Made by a program: the position numbers and the translations under genes. From the NCBI RefSeq assembly GCF_001758225.1, contig NZ_MAST01000012.1, forward strand, positions 248,001-312,000: a DNA stretch of 64,000 nt. The letters are read 5' to 3'. Each line of letters begins with the position of its first letter. The first letter of the stretch is position 1. Below, piece by piece: positions 54,605 through 63,213 of this stretch. The notes under the pieces were generated by a model, which was not told where the DNA came from, did no database searches, and worked only from the letters and a program-made list of their open reading frames with translations. The stretch is from Humibacillus sp. DSM 29435 (lineage in GTDB: Bacteria > Actinomycetota > Actinomycetes > Actinomycetales > Dermatophilaceae).

Positions 54605-56863
54605 TCAGCCTCGCTCCAGGTAGGCGGCCTGGTCGTCGTCGAGACGCATGGCGACGGCCGCCGCGAGCGCAGGATGCCGGCGCAGCTGGGGGTCGTCGGC
54701 CACGACCGCGAACGCATCCTCGCGCGCGTCGGCGATGATCTGCTCGTCGTCACGTCGGCCGAGCCGCAGGTGGCGCACCGAGTTGCCGCGGCCGCTCTGG
54801 CGCGCCCCCAGCACGTCACCCTCGCGGCGCAACATCAGGTCGGCGCGGGCCAGCTCGAAGCCGTCGGTGGTGGCCGCGACCGCGTCCAGCCGTTCGAGAG
54901 CGCGGTCACCGGCCCCACCCGTCATGAGCAGACACAGACCGGGCACGCTGCCGCGCCCCACCCGGCCACGCAGCTGGTGCAGCTGGCTGATCCCGAACCG
55001 GTCGGCGTCGACGACCACCATCACCGACGCGTTCGGAACGTCGACCCCGACCTCGATGACCGTCGTCGCCACGAGCACGTCTATCTCGCCCGCCCCGAAG
55101 GCCCGCATCGTCGCCTCCTTGGCGTCGGCGTCGAGCCGTCCGTGCAGCACCTCCAGCCGAACGCCTTCGAGGGACGGGTTCGACCGCAGCTCGTGCAGCT
55201 GGGCGTAGACCCCGGTCAGCTCCCTCGGTGACTCGAGCGGGTCGTCGGGGCCATCCCCTGGCTCATCCCAGTCGAGCCCCCAGTCGCCGGCCTCCTCGTC
55301 GGAGGTGGCGTCCCCCTTCGCCGGCAGGGCCGGGGCGGCATCGGGGTGCTCGCCGATGCGCGGACAGACCACGTAGGCCTGGTGCCCCTTCGCGACCTCC
55401 TCCGCGACCCGTTTCCAGGTGCGCTCGGTCCAGCCGGGTCTCTCGGCGTCGACCACGTGCGTGGCGATGGGTGAACGTCCGCGAGGCAGCTCGCGCAGGG
55501 TGGAGATCTCCATGTCGCCGAACACCGTCATCGCCACCGTTCGGGGAATCGGTGTCGCCGTCATCACCAACACGTGCGGTGGTCGAAGGGCCTTCTCTCG
55601 CAGCGCATCTCGCTGCTCGACGCCGAACCGGTGCTGCTCGTCCACAACCACGAGCGCAAGGTCGGCGAACTGCACGTGCTTCTGGATGAGGGCATGGGTG
55701 CCGATCACGATGCCCGCCTCGCCCGAGGCGGCGGCCAGCAGCGACCGTTTGCGGGTCGCTGCGCTCTGGCTGCCGGTGAGCAGCGCCACCGTGGTGCCGA
55801 TCTCGGCGCCTCCGAGCCGGCCCCCCTGGGCGAGGTCACCGAGCATGGCGGTGATCGACCGGAGGTGCTGGGTGGCCAGCACCTCCGTCGGCGCCAGCAG
55901 CGCCGCCTGACCACCGGCATCGATGGCCGCCAGCATGGCCCGCAACGCGACGATGGTCTTGCCCGAACCGACCTCGCCCTGAAGCAGCCGGTTCATCGGA
56001 CGGTCACTGGCCAGGTCGCCGGTCAGCTCGTCTCCGACGGCGACCTGCCCTGCGGTCAGCTCGAACGGCAGTCGGGCGTCGAACGCCGAGAGCAGACCAC
56101 CGGGGCGCGCCAGCCGCGGCGTCGCGAGCTCGGCCTCGGCGGCTCTGCGACGCTGGGCGAGAATGGTCTGCAGCACGAAGGCCTCGTCGAACTTCAGCCG
56201 GCGCATCCCCCGCTGCGGGTCGTCGCCCAGACCGGGCCGGTGCACGAGCTCGAGCGCCTCGCGACGAGGGAGCAGCCCACGGGCCACCCGAACGCCGTCG
56301 GGCAGCGGCTCACGAACCCGGTCGACCGTGTCGAGGGCGTAGTCGACCATCCGGCGGATGTGGAAGGAGTAGATCTTGCCCGTGGCCGAGTAGACCGGGA
56401 TCAGGTGGCTCTCGTAGTGCTGGGCGGCGGCACGAGCCTGCTCCTCGTCGGCCGCGAGCTCGTAGTCGGGGTGGGTCAGCTGCAACCGGCTGCCGTAGGT
56501 GCCGACGGTGCCGGCGAACACTCCCCGCGCACCGGGCACCAGCTTGGCGGAATGGCCGTAGGCGCTGAAGAACGTGAGGTCGAGCTGATGACCTTGCTCG
56601 TCGGCGAGCACGACCGTCAGCATCTTGCCCTTGCGGCCACGCATCGGCCGGGTGGTGGCCGTGGCCACCTCTGCGACGACCATGACGTCGTCGCCCGGGC
56701 GCAGCGCCGACAGGTCGGTGCTCTGCCCGGGGGGCAGGTACCGGCGTGGGGCGAACTCGAGCAGGTCGGCCACCGTCTGGAGCCCTTTGGCGCGAGCCAG
56801 CGCAGCGGCATCCCCCTTCTTGACGAACTTGCTGAGCAGCGAGTCCTCGGTGAGCGCGACCAC
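54605..56863 (-). CDS. recG: ATP-dependent DNA helicase RecG
   Basis: RecG rewinds stalled replication forks. The 752-residue protein has an OB-fold wedge domain (about 55-160). Walker A is LLQGEVGSGKTIVAL, the DExH box is VVDEQHRFGV, and TATPIPRTVAM is motif III. The C-terminal part includes LHGRLDADAKEATM, TTVIEVGVDVPNAS, QLRGRVGRG and RLGRRDDEQII. A linker between the helicase lobes (about 530-575, PDDPLESPREL) is acidic and longer than usual. The GTG at 56863 is four bases after the DAK stop. Confidence 0.95.
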   Translation of the reverse strand: MVALTEDSLLSKFVKKGDAAALARAKGLQTVADLLEFAPRRYLPPGQSTDLSALRPGDDVMVVAEVATATTRPMRGRKGKMLTVVLADEQGHQLDLTFFSAYGHSAKLVPGARGVFAGTVGTYGSRLQLTHPDYELAADEEQARAAAQHYESHLIPVYSATGKIYSFHIRRMVDYALDTVDRVREPLPDGVRVARGLLPRREALELVHRPGLGDDPQRGMRRLKFDEAFVLQTILAQRRRAAEAELATPRLARPGGLLSAFDARLPFELTAGQVAVGDELTGDLASDRPMNRLLQGEVGSGKTIVALRAMLAAIDAGGQAALLAPTEVLATQHLRSITAMLGDLAQGGRLGGAEIGTTVALLTGSQSAATRKRSLLAAASGEAGIVIGTHALIQKHVQFADLALVVVDEQHRFGVEQRDALREKALRPPHVLVMTATPIPRTVAMTVFGDMEISTLRELPRGRSPIATHVVDAERPGWTERTWKRVAEEVAKGHQAYVVCPRIGEHPDAAPALPAKGDATSDEEAGDWGLDWDEPGDGPDDPLESPRELTGVYAQLHELRSNPSLEGVRLEVLHGRLDADAKEATMRAFGAGEIDVLVATTVIEVGVDVPNASVMVVVDADRFGISQLHQLRGRVGRGSVPGLCLLMTGGAGDRALERLDAVAATTDGFELARADLMLRREGDVLGARQSGRGNSVRHLRLGRRDDEQIIADAREDAFAVVADDPQLRRHPALAAAVAMRLDDDQAAYLERG

Positions 56864-56867
56864 GCCG

Positions 56868-58697
56868 TCACTCCACCCCGAGCAGGAGGCTGTAGACCGG
56901 CTGGCCACCATCGATCAGCGTGACGTCGAGCCCGAGGTGGGCCGCTCGGGCCTCGCGGCTGACGGCCTCGGCGAGCTGGTCGGTGGCCCCGGTGCCGGTG
57001 ACCAGCGTCAAGAGCTCGCCTCCGCTCGCGATCAGACGGTCCACCACGAGGCCGGCGACCTGCTGGAGGTCGTGGCCGACGACCACGATGTCACCGTCGA
57101 TGATCCCGAGCACGTCACCCGGCTCACACGGCCCCACGCTCGTCAACGCTGATCGTGTGGCGGTCGTGACGGCGCCGTGACGGGTGGCCGCGGATGCCGA
57201 CTGCATGGCCAGCACGTTGGTGGCGGCCGAGTCGATCTGCTCGAACACCGCGAGCGCGGCGACGCTCTGAACCGCGGCTCGGGCCCGCACGACGTGGGCT
57301 TCGATGCCCTCGTCGGAGGCCGCCCTGACGGCGGCGCGCGCCGCAAGCTCGGTGTCACCGTCGCTCGGCAGCACGATGACTCCGGCAGCCCCGGCGGCGT
57401 GCTGGGCCCGGATCGCCTCGATGATCTGGCCGGTGGATGCTCGACGTGAGGGAGCGGACGTGACCACCATGGCGCCGACCTCCCGAAAGAGCGAGATGAG
57501 GCCGTCGCCCGCGACGCAGGCCACGATGGCCGACCCGGCGGGCCGCACCTTCGGGTCGGGCGGCTGAACCGCGAGGGCCCGGTCGTCGTTGTCGCCTACC
57601 TCGTGCCCGGCCGCGTGCCCGACGTGCTCGTGCCCGACGTGCTCGACGTGCTCGAGACCGGTGATGCGCACCCGGTGCGGCCGACCGGCCACGATGCCGG
57701 CCTCGACCGCCGCCCCTGCGTCGTCGACGTGAGCGTGGATGTTCCACTCCCCGTCTCCACCGACCACCAGCACCGAGTCGCCGAGCTCGACGAGCCGGTC
57801 TCGAAGCGCCTCGACCCGCTCGTCGCTCGAGTCGGCCAGCAGGTACATCACCTCATAGCTGGGCCCGGCGTCACCGGTCCCGGAGGTGTCGCTGCCGCGG
57901 GCGTCGGGGCCGGTGGCCTGCATACGGGGTTGCCGGCTGTCGGACCGGGACCGGCGTTCGGGGCCACGGGGCCGGTCGGTTCGGTGGCCCCAGCGCTCCC
58001 CCCATCGTTCGGTCACGCTGATGCCCTCGTCTCCGGCGCACACGCGCTCGAGGCACTCGAGCAGCACGACGTAGCCGGCGCCGCCGGCATCGACGACCCC
58101 GGCGTCGGCCAGCACCTTCAGCTGCTGGGGCGTGCGCGCCAGGGCCTCGGCTCCGGCTGCGAAGGCGGACGCCGCGACCGCGTGCAGCCCCCGCGGAGCC
58201 GCGTCGACGGCGGCCACCGCCGCCGCCCGGGAGACGGACAGGATGGTGCCGTCCTTGGGGTCGGTGACCGCCTTCCAGGCCATCTCGTCGGCCCGCTGAA
58301 GGCCCACGGCGAGCGTGGCGGCGTCAATCTCACGGTGGCCGCGTGCGGCGTCGGCGATGCCCCGCGCCAGCTGGCTGAGGATGACGCCGGAGTTGCCCCG
58401 CGCGGCCCACAACAGCGCGGAGGCGAAGCTGACGAGCAGGTCACCCGCCCCCGGTTCGACTCCCTCCGCGCCCGGAGCTAGCACGGGCGCCAGACTCTGG
58501 TTGCGGTCGAGCGCCCCGTCGAAGGTGAGGAACAGGTTGGTACCCGTGTCTCCATCGGGCACGGGAAAGACGTTGAGCGCGTCGATCTCGGCCCGCCGCT
58601 CGGCGAAGCCGGCCCGGATGAGCACCGCCCAACGACGCACGGCATCGGCGTCGAGCAGGGTCAGTGCCTCGTCAGGCGTTGCCATCGCGCCGGGCAT
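56868..58697 (-). CDS. DAK (DhaL/FakA-like) kinase-domain protein
   Basis: A protein of 609 residues related to FakA, the fatty-acid kinase subunit. The DhaL-like domain (about 10-205) has FPVPDGDTGTNLFLT for Mg-ATP and GNSGVILSQLARG. A disordered, Arg/Ser-rich linker follows (about 220-265). The C-terminal EDD/DegV-type domain (about 270-609) contains GVIVLPSDGD. A Glu/His-rich insertion (EHVEHVGHEHVGHAAGHE) sits in the second half, encoded by short repeats. A DegV partner is not nearby. The ATG at 58697 has AGGAGG six bases upstream. Confidence 0.85.
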   Translation of the reverse strand: MPGAMATPDEALTLLDADAVRRWAVLIRAGFAERRAEIDALNVFPVPDGDTGTNLFLTFDGALDRNQSLAPVLAPGAEGVEPGAGDLLVSFASALLWAARGNSGVILSQLARGIADAARGHREIDAATLAVGLQRADEMAWKAVTDPKDGTILSVSRAAAVAAVDAAPRGLHAVAASAFAAGAEALARTPQQLKVLADAGVVDAGGAGYVVLLECLERVCAGDEGISVTERWGERWGHRTDRPRGPERRSRSDSRQPRMQATGPDARGSDTSGTGDAGPSYEVMYLLADSSDERVEALRDRLVELGDSVLVVGGDGEWNIHAHVDDAGAAVEAGIVAGRPHRVRITGLEHVEHVGHEHVGHAAGHEVGDNDDRALAVQPPDPKVRPAGSAIVACVAGDGLISLFREVGAMVVTSAPSRRASTGQIIEAIRAQHAAGAAGVIVLPSDGDTELAARAAVRAASDEGIEAHVVRARAAVQSVAALAVFEQIDSAATNVLAMQSASAATRHGAVTTATRSALTSVGPCEPGDVLGIIDGDIVVVGHDLQQVAGLVVDRLIASGGELLTLVTGTGATDQLAEAVSREARAAHLGLDVTLIDGGQPVYSLLLGVE

Positions 58698-58820
58698 CGA
58701 ACTCCTCCTGCTGGTCTCTGGTGGGAGGCTAGCGTCTCGCTCCCCCACACGCATGCCACCCTCGGTCGCGCGCCGCCGCGCAAAGGGGTGGGAGCCGTCG
58801 CCTCGAGTCGGTCGGGCGAC

Positions 58821-58826
58821 TACTTT
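58821..58826 (+). promoter_or_regulatory. -10 box of a probable leaderless promoter (fructosamine kinase)
   Basis: TACTTT ends seven bases before the ATG at 58834. The intervening GGAGGAG is also Shine-Dalgarno-like but abuts the start codon, too close to work well. Confidence 0.4.
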
Positions 58827-58833
58827 GGAGGAG

Positions 58834-59610
58834 ATGGAGCCTGACCCCGACGCCATGCATCGCAAGACCCGACCCGACGCCCCGGGCGGCTTCTACGCGG
58901 TCGAGGCTGCGGGTCTGCGCTGGCTCGCAGCGGCCGAGGCATCGGGGGGTACACGCGTGGTGCGCGTCGCCGCGGTCGGTCGGCGCCACATCGATGTCGA
59001 ACGCCTGGAGACGGCGGTGCCGACGGCCCGGGCCGCCGAGGATCTGGGCCGGTCCCTGGCCCACACCCATGCGGCCGGCGCCCCGGCGTTCGGCGCTCCC
59101 CCTGCGGGTTGGCGGGGGCCGGCGTGGATCGGTCGCCAGAGCCAGACGAACCACCCGTCGCCCACGTGGGGTGCCTTCTACGCCGAGCAGCGGGTCGCAC
59201 CCTTCGTGCGACGCGCCGTCGACGCCGGCCACCTGTCGGCCGACGACGCCCGGGTCGTCGACCGGGCCTGTGCTCGCCTGGGTGGTGGGGAGCTCGACGA
59301 CGACCTGCCCCCCGCACGCATCCACGGCGACCTCTGGTCGGGCAACGTCGTCTTCACCTCGTTCGGCGCGGTTCTCATCGACCCGGCCGCCCATGGGGGT
59401 CACGGCCTCACCGACCTCGCGATGCTCGAGCTGTTCGGCTTTCCCGAGCTGGCCCGCCTGCGCGCGGCCTACCACGAGGTGCGGCCCCTACCCGACGACT
59501 GGCCACGGCTCGTCAAGGTGCACCAGCTGCATCCGCTGGCCACGCACACCGCCTCCCACGGGCCCTCGTACGCTTCCGAGCTCGTCGACGCGGCCCGCAG
59601 CATCGTCTGA
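58834..59610 (+). CDS. Fructosamine kinase family protein
   Basis: A 258-residue kinase that would phosphorylate sugar adducts on amino groups so that they come off. Family motifs are HTHAAGAPAFGAPP, the catalytic IHGDLWSGNVVF and IDPAAHGGHGLTDLAM, where the Asp residues bind Mg-ATP. It is a little shorter at the N-terminus than most family members, which carry extra Gly-rich sequence. It is divergent from the DAK gene. Confidence 0.9.
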   Translation: MEPDPDAMHRKTRPDAPGGFYAVEAAGLRWLAAAEASGGTRVVRVAAVGRRHIDVERLETAVPTARAAEDLGRSLAHTHAAGAPAFGAPPAGWRGPAWIGRQSQTNHPSPTWGAFYAEQRVAPFVRRAVDAGHLSADDARVVDRACARLGGGELDDDLPPARIHGDLWSGNVVFTSFGAVLIDPAAHGGHGLTDLAMLELFGFPELARLRAAYHEVRPLPDDWPRLVKVHQLHPLATHTASHGPSYASELVDAARSIV

Positions 59611-59620
59611 GCTGCTCGTT

Positions 59621-59650
59621 TTGTGATCGGCCCGTCCGGTCGGCTACTCT
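59621..59650 (+). promoter_or_regulatory. Promoter of rpmB
   Basis: TTGTGA (59621-59626), 18 bases, TACTCT (59645-59650). Transcription would start near 59657, about 108 bases before the rpmB start. Confidence 0.5.
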
Positions 59651-59764
59651 TGAACGGTTCCCCTCGTGCACGGCGGGTGACGTGCGCCCCGCGTGTGTCG
59701 ACCTTTCTCGCCCAAGGTGGAGCATCAGACCTTTCGTCATCACCGACATTTTCAGGAGATTCCC

Positions 59765-59953
59765 GTGGCTGCCAACTGCGACGTCTGCGGCAAGGGGCCG
59801 AGCTTCGGTCACAACATCTCGCACTCGCACCGTCGTACCAAGCGGCGCTGGAACCCGAACATCCAGCGCGTTCGCACGATGGTCGGAGGCGTGACCCCGA
59901 AGCGGCTCAACGTGTGCACGTCCTGCCTCAAGGCGGGCAAGGTCGCACGCTGA
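59765..59953 (+). CDS. rpmB: 50S ribosomal protein L28
   Basis: A 62-residue L28: [21 protein letters not shown], then [11 protein letters not shown] and [14 protein letters not shown]. Two CxxC pairs would bind zinc. The start is a GTG with AGGAGA eight bases upstream. An alternative frame start at 59693 is not conserved. It is convergent with thiL. Confidence 0.95.
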   Translation: MAANCDVCGKGPSFGHNISHSHRRTKRRWNPNIQRVRTMVGGVTPKRLNVCTSCLKAGKVAR

Positions 59954-59978
59954 CCCACCCTTTCCGTTCGACCTCGAT

Positions 59979-60006
59979 GGCCGGCTCTCCCTGACGGAGG
60001 CCGGCC
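59979..60006. terminator. Bidirectional hairpin between rpmB and thiL
   Basis: GGCCGGC (59979-59985) pairs with GCCGGCC (60000-60006), and CTCC with GGAG inside, around CTGAC. TTCGTCGT follows on the plus strand. It can end transcripts from both convergent genes. Confidence 0.65.
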
Positions 60007-60058
60007 TTCGTCGTACCGAGCCGTCTCCACTGCGCTGACTGCGCTGACACCGCTGACC

Positions 60059-61054
60059 TCAGGCGGAGTCTGGGCGAAAATGGTCCCATCCCAGGTGAGC
60101 CACCTGCTCGCCGTCGACTAGCACCCCCGGGGTCTCCCCCGGCACTGGGGCCCGCACCCGACCGATGCGTCGCCAGCCGGACGGCATCCGACCTGGTGGG
60201 AAGGTCGCGAGCAGCGAGTGCTCCTCTCCCCCGGCCAACACGCACTCGAGGGCGACAGCGGGGCCCAACGCGCCGCTCAGCGCGGCCACGTCGTCGACCA
60301 GCGTGGCGGTGTCGACGTCGATGACCGCCGCACTGGCCCTCGCGAGTCGACCCCCGTCGCGCAGCAGTCCGTCGGAGATGTCGAGCATCGCGGTGGCGCC
60401 GCTCCTGGCCGCCTGCGGCCCCGCGGCCAACGGCGGCTGCGGTCTGCGTTGGCGCGCCACGGCATCCGGATGCCGGTCTGCCCGGTCGTCGCGCAGCAGT
60501 CGCCACCCGGCATCGGCCAGACCGAGCGAGCCGCACACCGCCAGCACGTCGCCGGGCCGGGCTCCCGACCGCAGCACGGGTTCGCCGTCGAGATCACCGA
60601 GAGCCGTGACCGACACCATGACCACTCCCGGTGGCGCCGAGGACAGGTCACCTCCCAGCACGGCCACACCTGCCTCCAGGCAGGCCTGGGCGAGCCCGTC
60701 GGCGTGGTCGAGCACCCATTCGAGCGAGAGCTGCGGATCGGCGACCAGGGTGACGAGCACACCGGTCGGCCGGGCTCCCATCGCGGCAATGTCGGCGAGG
60801 TTCTGTGCGATCACCTTGTGGCCGATGTCGGCACCGGAGCTCCAGGCGTCGAGCCAGTCGCGACCCAGCACCATCGTGTCGGTCGTGGCGACCGTACGGG
60901 GTGTGGTCGCCAGCACCGCAGCGTCGTCACCCGGGGCCACGAGCAGGTCGTCCGACACGGGAAAGCGCGGCAGGATCCGTCGTAGGAGGTCGTCCTCGTC
61001 GAGCTCGTGCAGCGGGGTTCCGCCCGTCATCATCGGGCCCGGCCTGATCGTCAT
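60059..61054 (-). CDS. thiL: Thiamine-monophosphate kinase
   Basis: ThiL makes thiamine diphosphate from the monophosphate. The 331-residue protein has the AIR-synthase-related fold: APGDDAAVL, TTDTMVLGRDWL, IGHKVIAQNLADIAAMGARP (Mg-ATP and substrate residues), GGDLSSAPPGVVMVSVTALGD and LDISDGLLRDGGRLA. The ATG at 61054 has AGGAAG six bases upstream. It is divergent from the AsnC-like gene. Confidence 0.94.
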   Translation of the reverse strand: MTIRPGPMMTGGTPLHELDEDDLLRRILPRFPVSDDLLVAPGDDAAVLATTPRTVATTDTMVLGRDWLDAWSSGADIGHKVIAQNLADIAAMGARPTGVLVTLVADPQLSLEWVLDHADGLAQACLEAGVAVLGGDLSSAPPGVVMVSVTALGDLDGEPVLRSGARPGDVLAVCGSLGLADAGWRLLRDDRADRHPDAVARQRRPQPPLAAGPQAARSGATAMLDISDGLLRDGGRLARASAAVIDVDTATLVDDVAALSGALGPAVALECVLAGGEEHSLLATFPPGRMPSGWRRIGRVRAPVPGETPGVLVDGEQVAHLGWDHFRPDSA

Positions 61055-61231
61055 GTCGCTCTTCCTATCGTGCTCTGACACCCGCTGTCGGCCACGGTCA
61101 CGCGCCGGCTGGTACCCCGAGGGACGAAACCCCCTCCGGCACGGTAGCGTCAGGGCACGGTGGCCCGCTCGGGTGGGCGCCGAAAGCCCTCGCGGCTTCC
61201 GCAAGCCCCGTCAAACACAGTGAGGTGACAC

Positions 61232-61465
61232 GTGGTTCAGGCCTACATCCTGATTCAGACCGAAGTCGGCAAGGCGGCCAGTGTGGCGGAGGCGATCGCG
61301 ACGATCACCGGCGTCACGATGGCCGAGGACGTCACCGGCCCCTACGACGTCATCGCCCGGGTCGAGGCCGCGAACGTCGACGACCTCGGGCGCCTGGTCA
61401 TCGCCAAGCTTCAGGACGTCCCCGGCATCACCCGCACCCTGACGTGCACCGTGGTTCACGTCTGA
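61232..61465 (+). CDS. Stand-alone Lrp/AsnC ligand-binding (RAM) domain protein
   Basis: A 77-residue protein that is only the RAM domain of Lrp/AsnC regulators, with no DNA-binding part. It has VQAYILIQTEVGKAASVAEA, then GPYDVIARVEAANVDDLG and TRTLTCTVV. Such small proteins are common next to thiL in actinobacteria and may bind an amino acid. The GTG start has GAGGTGA upstream. Confidence 0.9.
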   Translation: MVQAYILIQTEVGKAASVAEAIATITGVTMAEDVTGPYDVIARVEAANVDDLGRLVIAKLQDVPGITRTLTCTVVHV

Positions 61466-61488
61466 GCCGGCCCTCCACCACCCGTTCG

Positions 61489-61920
61489 GTGGCACTGGTG
61501 ACGGCGGCGCTGTGCGCCGCCGTTGCCGTGTCCGCCTGCTCCCGTACCCCCGAGGTGTCCCTCGCGCCCCAGGCGGCCGCGCCGGTGTGCACCACGCTGA
61601 GCTGGCCGGCATCCGTCAGCGGTCACGAGCAGGTGGCGACCTCCCCCGCCTCACCGTCGGTCAGGGCCTGGGGCGACCCGGCCATCATCGCCCGCTGTGG
61701 CCTCGACCCCCTCGCGCCGACGACTGACGAGTGCGTCACCGTCAACGGGGTCGACTGGGTGGTGCGCTCGCTCAGCGACGGCGGCGCCGCCACGACGTTC
61801 GGACGCGACCCGGCGATCGAGGTTCTCGTGCCCGCCGACTACGGCCCGGTGCCGTTGCTGCTGCCGGCCTTCGGCGACGTGGCCACCTCATTGCCCAGCA
61901 ACGGGCGCCGGTGCACCTGA
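61489..61920 (+). CDS. DUF3515 family lipoprotein
   Basis: A DUF3515 protein with a lipobox (AAVAVSAC) near the N-terminus, so it is expected to be attached to the membrane. PVCTTLSWPASVSG and WGDPAIIARCGLDP are the conserved Cys-bearing segments. The GTG at 61489 gives 143 residues but a signal peptide without positive charge. A CTG at 61462 that overlaps the previous stop (CTGA) would add SRPSTTR with two Arg and may be the real start. Confidence 0.8.
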   Translation: MALVTAALCAAVAVSACSRTPEVSLAPQAAAPVCTTLSWPASVSGHEQVATSPASPSVRAWGDPAIIARCGLDPLAPTTDECVTVNGVDWVVRSLSDGGAATTFGRDPAIEVLVPADYGPVPLLLPAFGDVATSLPSNGRRCT

Positions 61921-61945
61921 CTTCAGTGGCCGCAGGGCCGCTCGC

Positions 61946-63163
61946 TCAGCGCAGCCCGGTGCGCCGTTCCAGGGCCAGGCTGAGCAGCTCGTCGATGAGC
62001 TCGGGGTAGGCCAGCCCGGATGCCGCCCACATCCGCGGGTACATCGAGCTCGGCGTGAACCCGGGCATGGTGTTGATCTCGTTGACGACCACGCGTCCGT
62101 CGACGGTGTAGAAGCAGTCGACGCGGGCGAGTCCCTCGCAGCCGAGCGACTCGAACGCCGCGGCCGCCAGCCGACGCACCTCGTCGCTCACCTCGGGTGG
62201 CAGGTCGGCGGGGCAGCTGAGGTCGACGTCGGCCTCGGAGAGGTACTTCGCCTCGAAGTCGTAGAAGGCATGGTTGGCGTGCACCTCGATCTCGCCGACG
62301 AACGACGTGTGCGGCGCGTCGGTGCCGTGGCCCTCGAGCACGGCACACTCGATCTCCCGGCCGCTGATCCCCTCTTCGACCAGCACCTTCGGGTCGTGCT
62401 GCCGAGCCGTCTCGATCGCGGCCTCGAGCCCGCTCGGACCGGCGACCTTGGTGATCCCCATGGACGAGCCCGCCCGGGACGGCTTGACGAACACCGGGTA
62501 GGACAGCGCCGAACACCGCTCCAGAGCGGCGGCCGGGTCGGCCCGCCAGGCCCGGTCGCTGATCACGACGTAGGGGCCGACCGGGATGCCGTGGCCTGCA
62601 AAGACGACCTTCATGTAGTGCTTGTCCATTCCGGCGGCGGAGGCGAACACCCCTGACCCGACGTACCGCACGTCCGACAGCTCGAGAAAGCCCTGGAGCG
62701 TGCCGTCCTCGCCGAAGGGCCCGTGCAGCACCGGAAAGACGACGTCGACGGCGCCCAGCTCGACCGGGGGCTGCCCGGCCTCGAGCACGGTCAGTGCCGT
62801 CTCGCGCGTCGACAGCGGGAGCACGACGCGCGAGGGCGACGGCTCGACCTCAGGGGTGTGGGCGGCGGTGAGCTCGAAGCGCTCCGGGTCATCGGCCGCC
62901 AGCACCCACTGCCCGTCGCGGGTGATCCCGATGGGCACGACGTCGTACTTCTCGCGGTCGATGGCGCGCAGCACCCCGGCGGCCGTCGCGCAGGAGACGG
63001 CGTGCTCGGACGACCGGCCGCCGAACACGACCGCGACGCGGGGCCGGCTCTGCTCACCCGTCGTCCTGGGCTGCGTCTCGGCAGGCGCGGCAGGTTCGGC
63101 AGGCGCGGCCGGCTCGGCCGGCTGGCGCGGTTCGGCTGGGGTGGCGGGCTGGTCGCTGGTCAT
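61946..63163 (-). CDS. ddl: D-alanine-D-alanine ligase
   Basis: Ddl makes the D-Ala-D-Ala end of peptidoglycan precursors. The 405-residue ATP-grasp enzyme has VAVVFGGRSSEHAVSC, HGPFGEDGTLQGFLEL, VFVKPSRAGSSMGI and VNEINTMPGFT. A Pro/Ala/Glu repeat (residues 5-30, EPAAPAEPAAPAE) precedes the core and is a local low-complexity leader. ATG at 63163, or GTG one codon before. TAGAGT lies eight bases upstream. Confidence 0.95.
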   Translation of the reverse strand: MTSDQPATPAEPRQPAEPAAPAEPAAPAETQPRTTGEQSRPRVAVVFGGRSSEHAVSCATAAGVLRAIDREKYDVVPIGITRDGQWVLAADDPERFELTAAHTPEVEPSPSRVVLPLSTRETALTVLEAGQPPVELGAVDVVFPVLHGPFGEDGTLQGFLELSDVRYVGSGVFASAAGMDKHYMKVVFAGHGIPVGPYVVISDRAWRADPAAALERCSALSYPVFVKPSRAGSSMGITKVAGPSGLEAAIETARQHDPKVLVEEGISGREIECAVLEGHGTDAPHTSFVGEIEVHANHAFYDFEAKYLSEADVDLSCPADLPPEVSDEVRRLAAAAFESLGCEGLARVDCFYTVDGRVVVNEINTMPGFTPSSMYPRMWAASGLAYPELIDELLSLALERRTGLR

Positions 63164-63201
63164 CACGCGAGACTCTATCCCGGGGCGAGCCGGCCGACTC
63201 G

Positions 63202-63207
63202 TACGCT
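63202..63207 (+). promoter_or_regulatory. -10 box of a probable leaderless promoter (trans-sulfuration enzyme)
   Basis: TACGCT ends six bases before the GTG at 63214. Confidence 0.5.
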
Positions 63208-63213
63208 GAACGG

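Noticed and set aside
53465-55231. 588-residue plus-strand frame across coaD, rsmD and recG
   Set aside because: It overlaps three well-supported genes on the other strand and has no recognisable domain.
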